A DNA stretch of 64,000 nt from Roseovarius marisflavi (GTDB lineage: Bacteria; Pseudomonadota; Alphaproteobacteria; Rhodobacterales; Rhodobacteraceae), in NCBI RefSeq assembly GCF_900142625.1, contig NZ_FRBN01000013.1, forward strand, positions 37,497 through 101,496, in the 5' to 3' direction. Numbering within the stretch: position 1 is the first letter of the stretch; each line of letters starts with the position of its first letter. The notes under the pieces were generated by a model. It was not told where the DNA came from and searched no databases. It worked only from the letters and a program-made list of their open reading frames with translations. Below, one piece after another: positions 16,328 to 24,419 of the stretch. A program made the translations under genes and the position numbers.

Positions 16328-19054
16328 ATGACACAGCAAATCACACTGTCCGAGCTTAAAGCCAAAATGCGCGATATCGACACCCCGGATGAAGAAATTG
16401 CCGCCTACCTTCTGGAAGCCTCAGAGGTTTCTGATGCCTTCGCCCCGCAGGTCCGGATCAACCCGGAACTTGTGGATGACGAGGGTGTTGAGGCCGATGT
16501 CGCCATGCGGTTTTTCAACGCCATGTCCAAACGGCGGCGTCAGAAACGGTATCAGCGGAAAATCGAGAGCGGCTGGAGCGGGCTTCGCATCGTGTCCGAA
16601 GGCGATAGCTGGTTTCAGTATCCCTTCCTGCTGCGCGATGTGATCGACCAGCTGTTCGACGATTACGCGATCTACAGCCTTGGGGCGGCTGGTGATCTGG
16701 TACAGGACATGCTGGATCAGGACGAGATATTGCAGGCGGTGCGCCAGCAAAAGCCGCATGCTTTCCTGATCAGCGGCGGCGGGAATGACCTTTTGGGCGA
16801 TGGCATGCTGAAGACCGCTGTTCATCCGTTCAAGGCCGGCAGACCAGCCAAGGACTATCCCAATGCCACCTTCGGCAAGCGCCTGAAGGACATCATCGGC
16901 GTCTATCGCTCGATCTTTACCGCGCTGCTGGCAGAATTTCCGGGGTTGAAAATTCTCTGCCACGGCTATGATTACGCCCGACCCGACAACGCCCGCTGGC
17001 TGGGCAAGCCGATGGCCAGCCTTGGCATCAAGGACAAGGCGCTTCAGGCGCAGATCGTGGCCGAGATGATCAACCGCTTCAACGCGGCCCTCGTGACGCT
17101 GGCGGCAGAGTTTCCGGGCTCGGTCGTGCGTGTCAGCTGTTTGAATGCGGTGGGCGACAACTGGCATGACGAGTTGCACCCCAACAACAAGGGCTATGCC
17201 GACGCCGCCGATAAATTCCGCTCGGTGATTGCCTCGATGTTCGGCTCAGTCACCGAGTTTGAGACCACCGCGCCGCTGTCGCCCGGCAAAGAGGCGATGA
17301 TCGACGCGCAGGACCTTGAGCCGCAGGCCTTTCGCGAATTGGTCGACTATCGCGGGCGCGAATTGCTGGAAACGCCGCTGCCGCCGACAGAAGACGAGGG
17401 CCGCCGCAGGGAAATCGAACAGGACATCTCGCAGCACTTCGAGAAAATCTCGGGCGGGGCCGATTTCCTTCCGGCCAGCTTCCTTTATCGCGGGGCGGAT
17501 ACGGCGGCCTCGGTCTGTCGCGTCAACCTGCCGGGCGGGTCGGGCACAGGGTTTCTGATCGGCACCAGCAAGTTCATCATGACCAACAACCACGTCATCG
17601 CCGACAAGGAAGAGGCCCGCGAAGCGATCGCCGAATTCCGCTTTGAAGAAGGCGGCGCCAGCCTGATGGTCAATCTTGATCCGGACCGGTTTTTCGTGAC
17701 CTCCAAAGAGCTGGATTTCACCATCGTCGGCTGTGACGATCCCGCGCTGGACGAATTCGATCCGATCCCGCTGCTGCGCAACCCGTCGACGGTGACGCGC
17801 GGTGAAAAGGTCAATATAATCCAGCACCCGCGCGGCCGCCCGAAAGAGGTGGCGCTTCACAACAATGACGTGTTGCGGGTCAAGGACAAGGTCGTCTGGT
17901 ATGAAACCGATACCGAGCCGGGGTCATCCGGCAGCCCGGTGTTCAACAACGCCTGGGATCTGGTCGCCCTGCACCACGCCGGCTGGATCGAGAACGGCGT
18001 GACCACCAACGAGGGCGTGCGGATCGCGGCAATCGTGTCGCATCTTGTGGCTCGCCAGCACAGCGAGGCAGCCGGCTCACCGGGGTTGGTGCAGCTGCTC
18101 TCGACCATCCCCGATAGCTCTCCGCATTTGGGATTCTTCGATATCGCGGGCATCACCGGAGCCAGTACGCAGGAAGTCGAAGTGCCCGAATACAGGGGCT
18201 CGCTTGAATTCGCCGATATCGGGTTCTGGAACATCGAACACTTCAACGATGCCATTTCCGACATGCGGGTGAATGCGGTTGCCGGTGTGCTGGGTCACCT
18301 GTCGCTTGACGCCATGGGCCTTGTCGAGGTGCAAAAGGACGCGATGGACCGGCTGGTTGCCTCGCTTCAGGCGCTTGGACAGAGCTATGATTACAAATAC
18401 CTCAACGTCAGGGGGCGTCAGGATCTTGCCGTTCTCTATGACAGCAAGACCACCGAGGTGAACATTTCCGCCAAGATCATGAACCGTCACAAATCGGCCT
18501 GGGCCGCGACAACCGGGACCGGGCGCACCGCCTTTCCGCGCCGCCCGCTGATCGCCAACGTCAAGGTCGCGCCCAACACCAAGAGCGGCGAGCCGGTGGA
18601 ATTCATCATGGTCCTGCTGCATCTCAAGGCCTTTGGTGACCCGCAAAGCAAGGCCCGCCGCCGTCTTGCGGCAGAAATCCTGACCGAGGTGATTGCCGAT
18701 ATCCGCGAGACCGAGAAGCTGCCTGTGGTGCTTGGCGGTGATCTTAACGAGACGCTGAACAATGATGTGCTCAGCCCGCTGACCGATGCGCCTGACCTGT
18801 TCACGCTGACCACAGATGATGCCGCCGACAACGCGCTGTCTTATGTAGGCGCGCGGTATCGGTCGTTGATTGATCACATCGTGGTCAGCAATGACGTGCG
18901 CATGTCACCCATCAGCGGTGATGACGCGGCCATTGTGCGGCTTGACAAGACGGTGGCGGATTTCACCCGCGATGTGTCGGATCACGTGCCGCTTGTCATT
19001 CGCATGGTAAGCCGCGACGCGCCAATCCAGATTGGTGACGGCGGCAAGACGTGA
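16328..19054 (+). CDS. SGNH hydrolase - trypsin-like protease - EEP phosphatase/nuclease fusion
   Basis: A 908-residue single frame with three enzyme domains. SGNH hydrolase (about 85-305): Ser94 in SEGDSWFQ, GGGND at 150-154, and Asp281/His284 in HDELHPNNKGY. Trypsin/V8-like protease (about 395-580): His422 in TNNHVIAD, Asp463 in LDFTIV, Ser534 in EPGSSGSPVF. Endonuclease/exonuclease/phosphatase (about 628-893): FWNIEHF, Glu668 in VEVQK, GGDLNE at 803-808, and Asp885/His886 in SDHVPL. All catalytic residues appear present. There is no signal peptide. It is divergent from the S8/ATP-grasp operon across 290 bp. The start has AGAGGTG upstream. Its biological role is unknown. Confidence 0.9.
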   Translation: MTQQITLSELKAKMRDIDTPDEEIAAYLLEASEVSDAFAPQVRINPELVDDEGVEADVAMRFFNAMSKRRRQKRYQRKIESGWSGLRIVSEGDSWFQYPFLLRDVIDQLFDDYAIYSLGAAGDLVQDMLDQDEILQAVRQQKPHAFLISGGGNDLLGDGMLKTAVHPFKAGRPAKDYPNATFGKRLKDIIGVYRSIFTALLAEFPGLKILCHGYDYARPDNARWLGKPMASLGIKDKALQAQIVAEMINRFNAALVTLAAEFPGSVVRVSCLNAVGDNWHDELHPNNKGYADAADKFRSVIASMFGSVTEFETTAPLSPGKEAMIDAQDLEPQAFRELVDYRGRELLETPLPPTEDEGRRREIEQDISQHFEKISGGADFLPASFLYRGADTAASVCRVNLPGGSGTGFLIGTSKFIMTNNHVIADKEEAREAIAEFRFEEGGASLMVNLDPDRFFVTSKELDFTIVGCDDPALDEFDPIPLLRNPSTVTRGEKVNIIQHPRGRPKEVALHNNDVLRVKDKVVWYETDTEPGSSGSPVFNNAWDLVALHHAGWIENGVTTNEGVRIAAIVSHLVARQHSEAAGSPGLVQLLSTIPDSSPHLGFFDIAGITGASTQEVEVPEYRGSLEFADIGFWNIEHFNDAISDMRVNAVAGVLGHLSLDAMGLVEVQKDAMDRLVASLQALGQSYDYKYLNVRGRQDLAVLYDSKTTEVNISAKIMNRHKSAWAATTGTGRTAFPRRPLIANVKVAPNTKSGEPVEFIMVLLHLKAFGDPQSKARRRLAAEILTEVIADIRETEKLPVVLGGDLNETLNNDVLSPLTDAPDLFTLTTDDAADNALSYVGARYRSLIDHIVVSNDVRMSPISGDDAAIVRLDKTVADFTRDVSDHVPLVIRMVSRDAPIQIGDGGKT

Positions 19055-19589
19055 CCTATAAGTGGCCCATGCCTGCCAATTGGCTTTTGAAAGAGGTCGG
19101 AGCCAAACCGCGACCAGACCAATATTCAACATAATAAGTCTTTGATCACCTGTCTCAGGCTTCGTTGTTGAAGTGTCTGGCTGCGGCGACCGGCATCCGG
19201 AGGTTCGCAACTGACCCGATCGCAGGCCGGTAGCTGCGCGCCCGGCAAGCGGTCACGACCTCCAGCCCCGTTGCGCGCGCTCAAAGCAGTCGGTTGAGCC
19301 AGAAATGTACAACGATGACGCATGTGTGGATGTATATGGACCCCGCCTTATTGTAACGATTTTGGTCGGTCTGGTTCAGGATCACGATTGCAGACGTATA
19401 TCCGGCTTCTATGAGCGGCCCAATACATTGTCACCGCGAGCCTAGATGGATTTTCGCGTGTTTCTCCCTCAAACGCCACAGCGGCTTGAGGCGCTCTCGG
19501 GCGACTGCACTCGCGCCGGACGGATACATGGCGCTAGGCCGCGCCTGCGTCTCTGAGGCGCTTATTCAGGTGGTGACGGGCGACGCGCC
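19055..19589. other. Intergenic stretch at island edge, no gene recognised
   Basis: Short open frames occur on both strands (for example 19126-19323 minus) but none shows family features or a supported start. The position and the decayed genes that follow suggest it is part of the remnant of an inserted element. Confidence 0.5.
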
Positions 19590-20039
19590 TTGTGCAGCAA
19601 CGTTTGCGCAGAAGAATACTTCGACAAGGCGACTGTGAACTCACTCGACCGGAAACGGGACCAACTTGCAGGTGCGCGGCTCAAGAAGCAGGCAGCGGAT
19701 GCGATCATTGCGAACGCGGCAGCGGCGTTGCCTATCATCGACGACGAGATTGCCCACAACGAGTGGGCGGCGGAGGCCGCGATGATGAAACTCAGGCCTT
19801 TCGTCCCGCCTGCCGTCTGCGAAAAGATCAAAACGTCCGATGTCTCGGGCGTCGCGTATCTCGGCCAGTCATGCCGCGCCTTCGGTGATGCGCGCGGTGG
19901 GATCGCTTCAATCGCGGCAAAGGCCGATGGCGTCACAGAGGGTGAGGCCGTGAAACTTATGGAAAGGCGCGCGGCGGTTGTCGAGCGCATCGAGCAGCCC
20001 TCTGCGTCCCTGAAAAGCCGTTGCGCTTTCGCAGGTTGA
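19590..20039 (+). CDS. Hypothetical protein or gene fragment
   Basis: A 149-residue frame from a TTG with an Ala-rich helical composition (RLKKQAADAIIANAAAALPIID, KADGVTEGEAVKLMERRAAVVERIE). It has no family I recognise. The end runs into the coupling-protein fragment at about 20000-20020, where reading changes frame, consistent with an internal deletion that joined two unrelated pieces. It may not be expressed. Confidence 0.3.
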   Translation: MCSNVCAEEYFDKATVNSLDRKRDQLAGARLKKQAADAIIANAAAALPIIDDEIAHNEWAAEAAMMKLRPFVPPAVCEKIKTSDVSGVAYLGQSCRAFGDARGGIASIAAKADGVTEGEAVKLMERRAAVVERIEQPSASLKSRCAFAG

Positions 20040-20536
20040 TGGATGAAGGCAAAAGTATCGTGATCGATCTGAGCAAGGGACAGCTTGGGGCGGACACGGC
20101 CAATGTACTCGGTGGCGTCCTTCTGGCGAGCATCGTCAACGCGGCGTTCTCGCGGGCGGATCTGGCCGCCAAGGAACGCAGACCCTTCATTCTCTACTGT
20201 GACGAATTTCATCATTTCAGCACGGCGGTGTTTGCAGATGCTTTGTCGGAATGTCGTAAATACGGATTGGGTGTTGTCTTGGCGCAGCAATACACCACAC
20301 AGACCGACAAGGCCGTTCTGGAGGCGATATTCGGAAACGTGGGCACCATTCTAGCGCTGCGCCTTGGTGCTTTAGATGCGCCGATGATCGCCAGACAACT
20401 TTTAGGGGTGTCGCTCGAGCAATTGATCATGCAACCCAACCATCGAGCGTTTGTGCAATTGATGGTGCAGGGGCGGAAATACGTGCCATTCTCAGCTGAC
20501 CTGCATCCGCCACGCGGGGCACATCAGCGGTCCTAG
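20021..20536 (+). pseudogene. C-terminal fragment of TraG/TraD-type coupling ATPase
   Basis: 171 residues from RFRRLMDEGKSIVIDLSKGQLG onward match the C-terminal half of type IV conjugation coupling or TraM-recognition ATPases. The Walker B-like LYCDEFHHF is followed by LSECRKYGLGVVLAQQY and FGNVGTILALRLG. The N-terminal half with Walker A is absent; sequence upstream (about 19997-20020) is in frame for a few residues and then unrelated. It is therefore a 5'-truncated remnant of a mobile element. Confidence 0.7.
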
Positions 20537-20567
20537 TCCTCAGATCTTCAGGCGTTATTATTGGTCA

Positions 20568-20723
20568 ATGACAAACGAAGAACGCCTACAAGCTCATTTT
20601 GATCTCTGCGAACAGACATATCTGCGGCTATTGGCAGAGGGAAAATGGCCGTTTGAACCTCCGAAAGATTCGTCTGAATCTGACTCTTGTGCTAGAGTCC
20701 AAAACATAACCCTTCCACCATGA
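20568..20723 (+). CDS. 51-residue ORF coupled to serine recombinase
   Basis: Begins ATG ACA AAC GAA GAA and encodes a 51-residue protein (MTNEERLQAHFDLCEQTYLR, then LLAEGKWPFEPPKDSSESDS). Its TGA overlaps the recombinase ATG (ATGA), so translation is coupled. Short acidic proteins of this look, with a W-P motif, often precede recombinases in alphaproteobacteria as I remember them; a directionality or accessory role is only a guess. Confidence 0.6.
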   Translation: MTNEERLQAHFDLCEQTYLRLLAEGKWPFEPPKDSSESDSCARVQNITLPP

Positions 20724-22156
20724 AACCCTGCTTTGGCTACATCCGAGTGAGTACCGTTCGCCAGGGGGAGGGAGTCTCACTTCAGGAGCAAAAGGATGCG
20801 ATCTTAGCCTGTGCAGCTATACGCAACCTGCAGATTATTGAGTGGTTTGAAGAACTCGAAACGGCCGCCAAGTCGGGGCGACCAATTTTCAACAAAATGA
20901 TTTCACGACTGCGCAAAGGTCACGCGCAGGGTTTCGTCGTGCACAAGATTGATCGGTCGGCGCGCAATCTTAAAGACTGGGCATTAGTATCTGAATTGCC
21001 AGACGAGGGCATTGACGTCCACATTGCCACAGAGACGCTGGACTTCAACACGCGCGGTGGCCGAATGACAGCTGACTTCTTGGCGGTGATTGCCGCTGAC
21101 TTCATCCGCAATCAGCGCGAAGAAACCAAAAAGGGGCTGAATGGCCGTCTCAAACAAGGTTTGTATCCGTTCAGGGCGCCCTTGGGCTATCTCGATATGG
21201 GGCGTGGCGAGCCAAAAGCGCCCTGTCCAGTGAAGGCGCCACTGATCAAGCAAACCTATCAGCTCTACCTAACTGGTCAGCACTCATTGCGCAGTTTGCA
21301 TGCAGAGATGCAGCGACGCGGGCTGAGCGGCCATACCGGAAAACCGGTGAGCCTGCATGGCATCGAAAAAATCCTCAGCAACACCTTTTATCATGGCTTG
21401 ATCACGATCACGCGGACTGGTGAAACCTATGAGGGCGTTCATAAAGCTCTCGTGACCAAGGCTGCGTTTCAGCAGACTCAGAAAATCAAATCTCGTCGGT
21501 GCGGGCCAAAGGTAACCCGGCACAACCATCCATTCCGAGGTCTCTTTCGGTGCGGGTTCTGCAATGGACCAATGGTCCCCGAGCGGCAAAAGATCGTCCA
21601 CGTCTACTATCGATGCAAAACGCCAAGTTGCTGCATGAAAACGATCCGCGAAGATCGTTTGGAATCTGCGATTACCGTGCGGCTAGCCAGGGTGCAGTTG
21701 AACAAATCAGCGGTAGCAGAACAAAAGCGGCGCTGGAAGTCGGGGCGGCTGCAGGATGATCTGACAAGGAAGCGCCGTTCGCTTGCCGCGAGAATAGAAG
21801 CCGAAGAAACCAAATTGGCACGAGCGGCGGATCTGCTGATCGAAGGTGCATTGGACCGGTCAACCTATAGCCAGAAGAAGCGTGATGCTGAGTTCGTACT
21901 GGGACGGCTGCGTGAAGAGTTAGATGCGCTGCCAGATCCAAAAGCTGTGAGGTCTGCTCGGGATGCGTACATCAAAAAGATGTCACGGCTATCGGCCTTG
22001 TATGCAGCTGGGACAGTGGCCGAGCGTCGTCAGCTGATTGACAACACATTTGATGGACGGCTGGTCACTCCGGACGGGGTGGAGCTCAGGCTTCGAGAGT
22101 GGACAGAGCATCATGCTCATGTGAGGCAGGTGACCCGCAAGGTTGCACAAAGCTAG
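20720..22156 (+). CDS. Large serine recombinase
   Basis: A 478-residue site-specific recombinase. The N-terminal resolvase domain has catalytic Ser11 in YIRVSTVRQ and HKIDRSARNLKD. The central Recombinase domain covers about 165-270 (YPFRAPLGY, ILSNTFYHGLI). A zinc ribbon (FRCGFCNGP, then YRCKTPSCCMK) and a coiled coil (RSLAARIEAEETKLARAADLL) follow. It would catalyse integration or excision of a mobile element. The element around it is decayed: a coupling-protein fragment upstream and broken nuclease genes downstream. The frame is intact, so the recombinase itself may still work. Confidence 0.92.
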   Translation: MKPCFGYIRVSTVRQGEGVSLQEQKDAILACAAIRNLQIIEWFEELETAAKSGRPIFNKMISRLRKGHAQGFVVHKIDRSARNLKDWALVSELPDEGIDVHIATETLDFNTRGGRMTADFLAVIAADFIRNQREETKKGLNGRLKQGLYPFRAPLGYLDMGRGEPKAPCPVKAPLIKQTYQLYLTGQHSLRSLHAEMQRRGLSGHTGKPVSLHGIEKILSNTFYHGLITITRTGETYEGVHKALVTKAAFQQTQKIKSRRCGPKVTRHNHPFRGLFRCGFCNGPMVPERQKIVHVYYRCKTPSCCMKTIREDRLESAITVRLARVQLNKSAVAEQKRRWKSGRLQDDLTRKRRSLAARIEAEETKLARAADLLIEGALDRSTYSQKKRDAEFVLGRLREELDALPDPKAVRSARDAYIKKMSRLSALYAAGTVAERRQLIDNTFDGRLVTPDGVELRLREWTEHHAHVRQVTRKVAQS

Positions 22157-22269
22157 TGTTCTGCACTTAACGCAAGTTCCGCAGCCTGCCTCTGATGCGC
22201 CCCCGCCGTTCGGACGAAGGTCTGAACGTCAACAATGCACAGGAAGCGGGCGGGCAAAGTCTTGTCCAT

Positions 22270-22509
22270 CTACCGACAGCGAACTTTCGAAACATGATCG
22301 GCGAATGGCAGGAAGGCGATCTGTTTGACACGGGCCGCATCCACCAATACCGGAGAGGTACGAGATGAATACGAAAGGCCAATTATGGAGCGTGCAAGTG
22401 ACATTATCGCCCAGATATCGTGCAACTCGGCGGCTCGTGCCTCCGGTGTCCGCGTGGTCATTCCAACTTTGCACAAGTCAGGCATCGTCGGGTTGGTCAG
22501 GATGTATAC
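22270..22509 (-). pseudogene. Broken GIY-YIG (T5orf172/MUG113-type) gene
   Basis: The minus strand from 22509 reads VYILTNPTMPDLCKVGMTTR then TPEARAAEL, the start of a T5orf172/MUG113 GIY-YIG domain. A TGA stands directly before the Val codon and the frame ends with TAG at 22270 after VKQIAFLPFADHVSKVR, where family members would continue with a conserved R-EFF region. Part of that end seems to lie in another frame (22229-22300). It is a nuclease-domain remnant antisense to the longer plus-strand frame. Confidence 0.55.
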
Positions 22510-23296
22510 TCACGCTGGTTTGTTCAACAATATCGAGGCTGGCTCTGACATAGAATTGGACCTTGCGGATGCTTCCGACAAGGCATTTGTCGATGCAATT
22601 TTGGACGGGTTTGATGACCTAATAAATAATCACCCTCAGCATTGCTTCCGAATTTTGAATGGGCGTCAAATTGTCGATTTGATGAAGCAAGGAATTCTTG
22701 AGGACGAGCGCAACCCCAAGACGCAAACTGCGTTTGGTTCTGGTAAGCAAGGCAACACAACGAGCAAACCTCGAATAAACCTTCCGTTTAAGGGTTCACC
22801 TAACAAAACAAAGAAAAAGAAACCAAAGTTGACCGCGACTGCACCTGCCAGCGGCGCGCCCATCTCCCCGCCGATCTATGGACAACTTGTGTGGTCGAAG
22901 CCGAGATTGCCTCGATCAGATCTTCAACTGAACCCTGGACACGCGCCGGGTGTGCTTCGGCTCACCCAAGCAAAATACAAGATCAATGGGACAGTCATCG
23001 ACCAAACGACTTATTTCCGAAATCAAGTTTTTTCACTGGTGAACTGGACATACAACCCAACAGCGCAGAAGGACGAAGCTGTTGTGGCGACTTCTCTGAT
23101 CATCGCGGGAGTGCATGTCGGAGACTTCGATATGCCTCTCAGCCACAAGCCAGCTTGGGCGGCGGGTCAGGGTAGTGCGATACCGAATGTCGCCTGTCTC
23201 CTACAACGCGACGCGAACGACCGAAAGCGTCACGCGTTGCAAAACTGTTGCAAAAACCAAAAAAGGCGAACCCGAAGGTTCGCCCATTTTTCTTAA
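22325..23296 (+). pseudogene. Composite frame, possible nuclease remnant
   Basis: 323 residues are open, but the first 60 lie antisense to the GIY-YIG remnant and look non-coding. From about 22520 the sequence looks coding and is more AT-rich than its surroundings: LFNNIEAGSDIELDLADASD, a Lys-rich linker (KTKKKKPK), then GVLRLTQAKYKINGTVIDQT and LSHKPAWAAGQG. The last part recalls the C-terminal region of PLD-like/NgoFVII-type nucleases, from memory only. After AAGQG the frame appears shifted and runs through the terminator. It is probably a 5'-truncated and frameshifted gene. Confidence 0.35.
23265..23291. terminator. Rho-independent terminator, likely of tRNA-Asn
   Basis: A perfect 8-bp stem (23265-23272 with 23277-23284) has a tetraloop that reads TTCG on the minus strand. 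T runs flank it on both strands, so it can work in either direction. It lies about 20 bp beyond the 3' end of the minus-strand tRNA. Confidence 0.85.
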
Positions 23297-23312
23297 CTAT
23301 CAAGTAGTTAAT

Positions 23313-23387
23313 TGGCTCCGGCGGTAGGGATCGAACCTACGACCAATTGATTAACAGTCAACTGCTCTACCGCTGAGCTACGCCGGA
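23313..23387 (-). tRNA. tRNA-Asn (GTT)
   Basis: A 75-nt cloverleaf on the minus strand: acceptor stem TCCGGCG with CGCCGGA, D-arm GCTCAGCGGTAGAGC, anticodon GTT in loop CTGTTAA, T-arm GGTTCGATCC, discriminator G and encoded CCA. It borders the decayed mobile island. Confidence 0.97.
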
Positions 23388-23446
23388 ACACGCTGGCCGT
23401 ATAGCAATCAGGTTTCGCGAGGTCCAGAGGGATTGTGACAAAAATT

Positions 23447-24379
23447 TCACTCAGGCGCATCATTCTTTGCCGGGCGCGCGAATTGGCTGTTGGCGTGCAG
23501 GGGGCCCTGCGGGAAAACCTTGGATTTTTGCATAAGATCAATCAGATGGGCCAGAACGTTGCGGGCGGCGGCGGGCATGAGCTTGGCCGTTGTCTCGGTG
23601 TAGATATCATGGGCGATTTGCGTGGCTGTGCGCGGACCGGCGGCAAGCGCTTCGAGAATCGCGGCTTCGCGCCCAAGGCGGTGGCCGATCAGCCAGCCAA
23701 GCCGCGCAGCGGGGGCGTCAACCGGGGCGCCGTGGCCGGGCAGGTGGCGGCGCGCATCAAGATCGCGAAGCCGCGCGCAGGAGGCCATGAAATGCGTGAG
23801 ATCGCCGTCAGGGGGAGAGACGAGCGAGCTTGCCCAGCCCATCACCAGATCGCCGCTAAAGACGCTGTCACCGCTTTCAAAGCACAGGTGATTGCCAAAA
23901 TGCCCCGGCGTCCAATGGGCCCTGATCTGCCAGCCGTCGCCGGTCACCTCCTGGCCGTCAACAAGGGCAATGTCGGGGGCGAACCCGTGATCGACGCCTT
24001 CGCCACCGCCGATCTCGCCACTTTCGGCAAGCCCGGTCATGACCGGGCTGCGGCCCGCGCGCGCATCGCCGTAGGCCAGCACTGGCGCGCCGGTCTCAAC
24101 TGCAAGGCGCGCGGCAAGGGGCGAATGATCGAGATGCGAATGAGTCACGAAGATATGGCTGATCCGCTGGCCCGGTTCCAGCGCCCCAAGGATCGCGGCA
24201 AGATGCGCGGGATCGTCCGGGCCGGGATCAATCACCGCCAGATCGCGCGCGCCCAGAAGATAGGTGTTCGTGCCCCAGAACGTCATCGGCGAGGGGTTCG
24301 GCGCCAGAATGCGGCGCAGATCCGGGCCGATGGTCTCGGCATGACCAAAATGCGGCCTTTCGCCTTGGGGGAGGTGCAT
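23447..24379 (-). CDS. MBL-fold metallo-hydrolase (LACTB2-like)
   Basis: A 310-residue hydrolase. Metal ligands are in VTHSHLDHSP (HxHxDH), with further His in HWTPGHFGNH, Asp in FSGDLVMGW and His in LPGHG. The C-terminal 70 residues form a winged helix-like extension (ATQIAHDIYTETTAKLMPAA) as in the LACTB2/ribonuclease-like group. It is probably a cytosolic zinc hydrolase with an unknown substrate. It is divergent from the sensor kinase at 24420. Confidence 0.9.
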   Translation of the reverse strand: MHLPQGERPHFGHAETIGPDLRRILAPNPSPMTFWGTNTYLLGARDLAVIDPGPDDPAHLAAILGALEPGQRISHIFVTHSHLDHSPLAARLAVETGAPVLAYGDARAGRSPVMTGLAESGEIGGGEGVDHGFAPDIALVDGQEVTGDGWQIRAHWTPGHFGNHLCFESGDSVFSGDLVMGWASSLVSPPDGDLTHFMASCARLRDLDARRHLPGHGAPVDAPAARLGWLIGHRLGREAAILEALAAGPRTATQIAHDIYTETTAKLMPAAARNVLAHLIDLMQKSKVFPQGPLHANSQFARPAKNDAPE

Positions 24380-24419
24380 GGCTCTTCCTTCTCTGTGCGC
24401 CGGGGGCTAGGCTTGGGCG

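Noticed and set aside
16421..17179. Long minus-strand frame of 252 codons
   Set aside because: It lies entirely inside the SGNH domain of the 16328 gene and has no family features; a high-GC shadow frame.
23313..23387. tRNA-Asn as attachment site of the island
   Set aside because: I could not find a second copy of the tRNA 3' end near 19 kb, and large serine recombinases rarely use tRNA genes.
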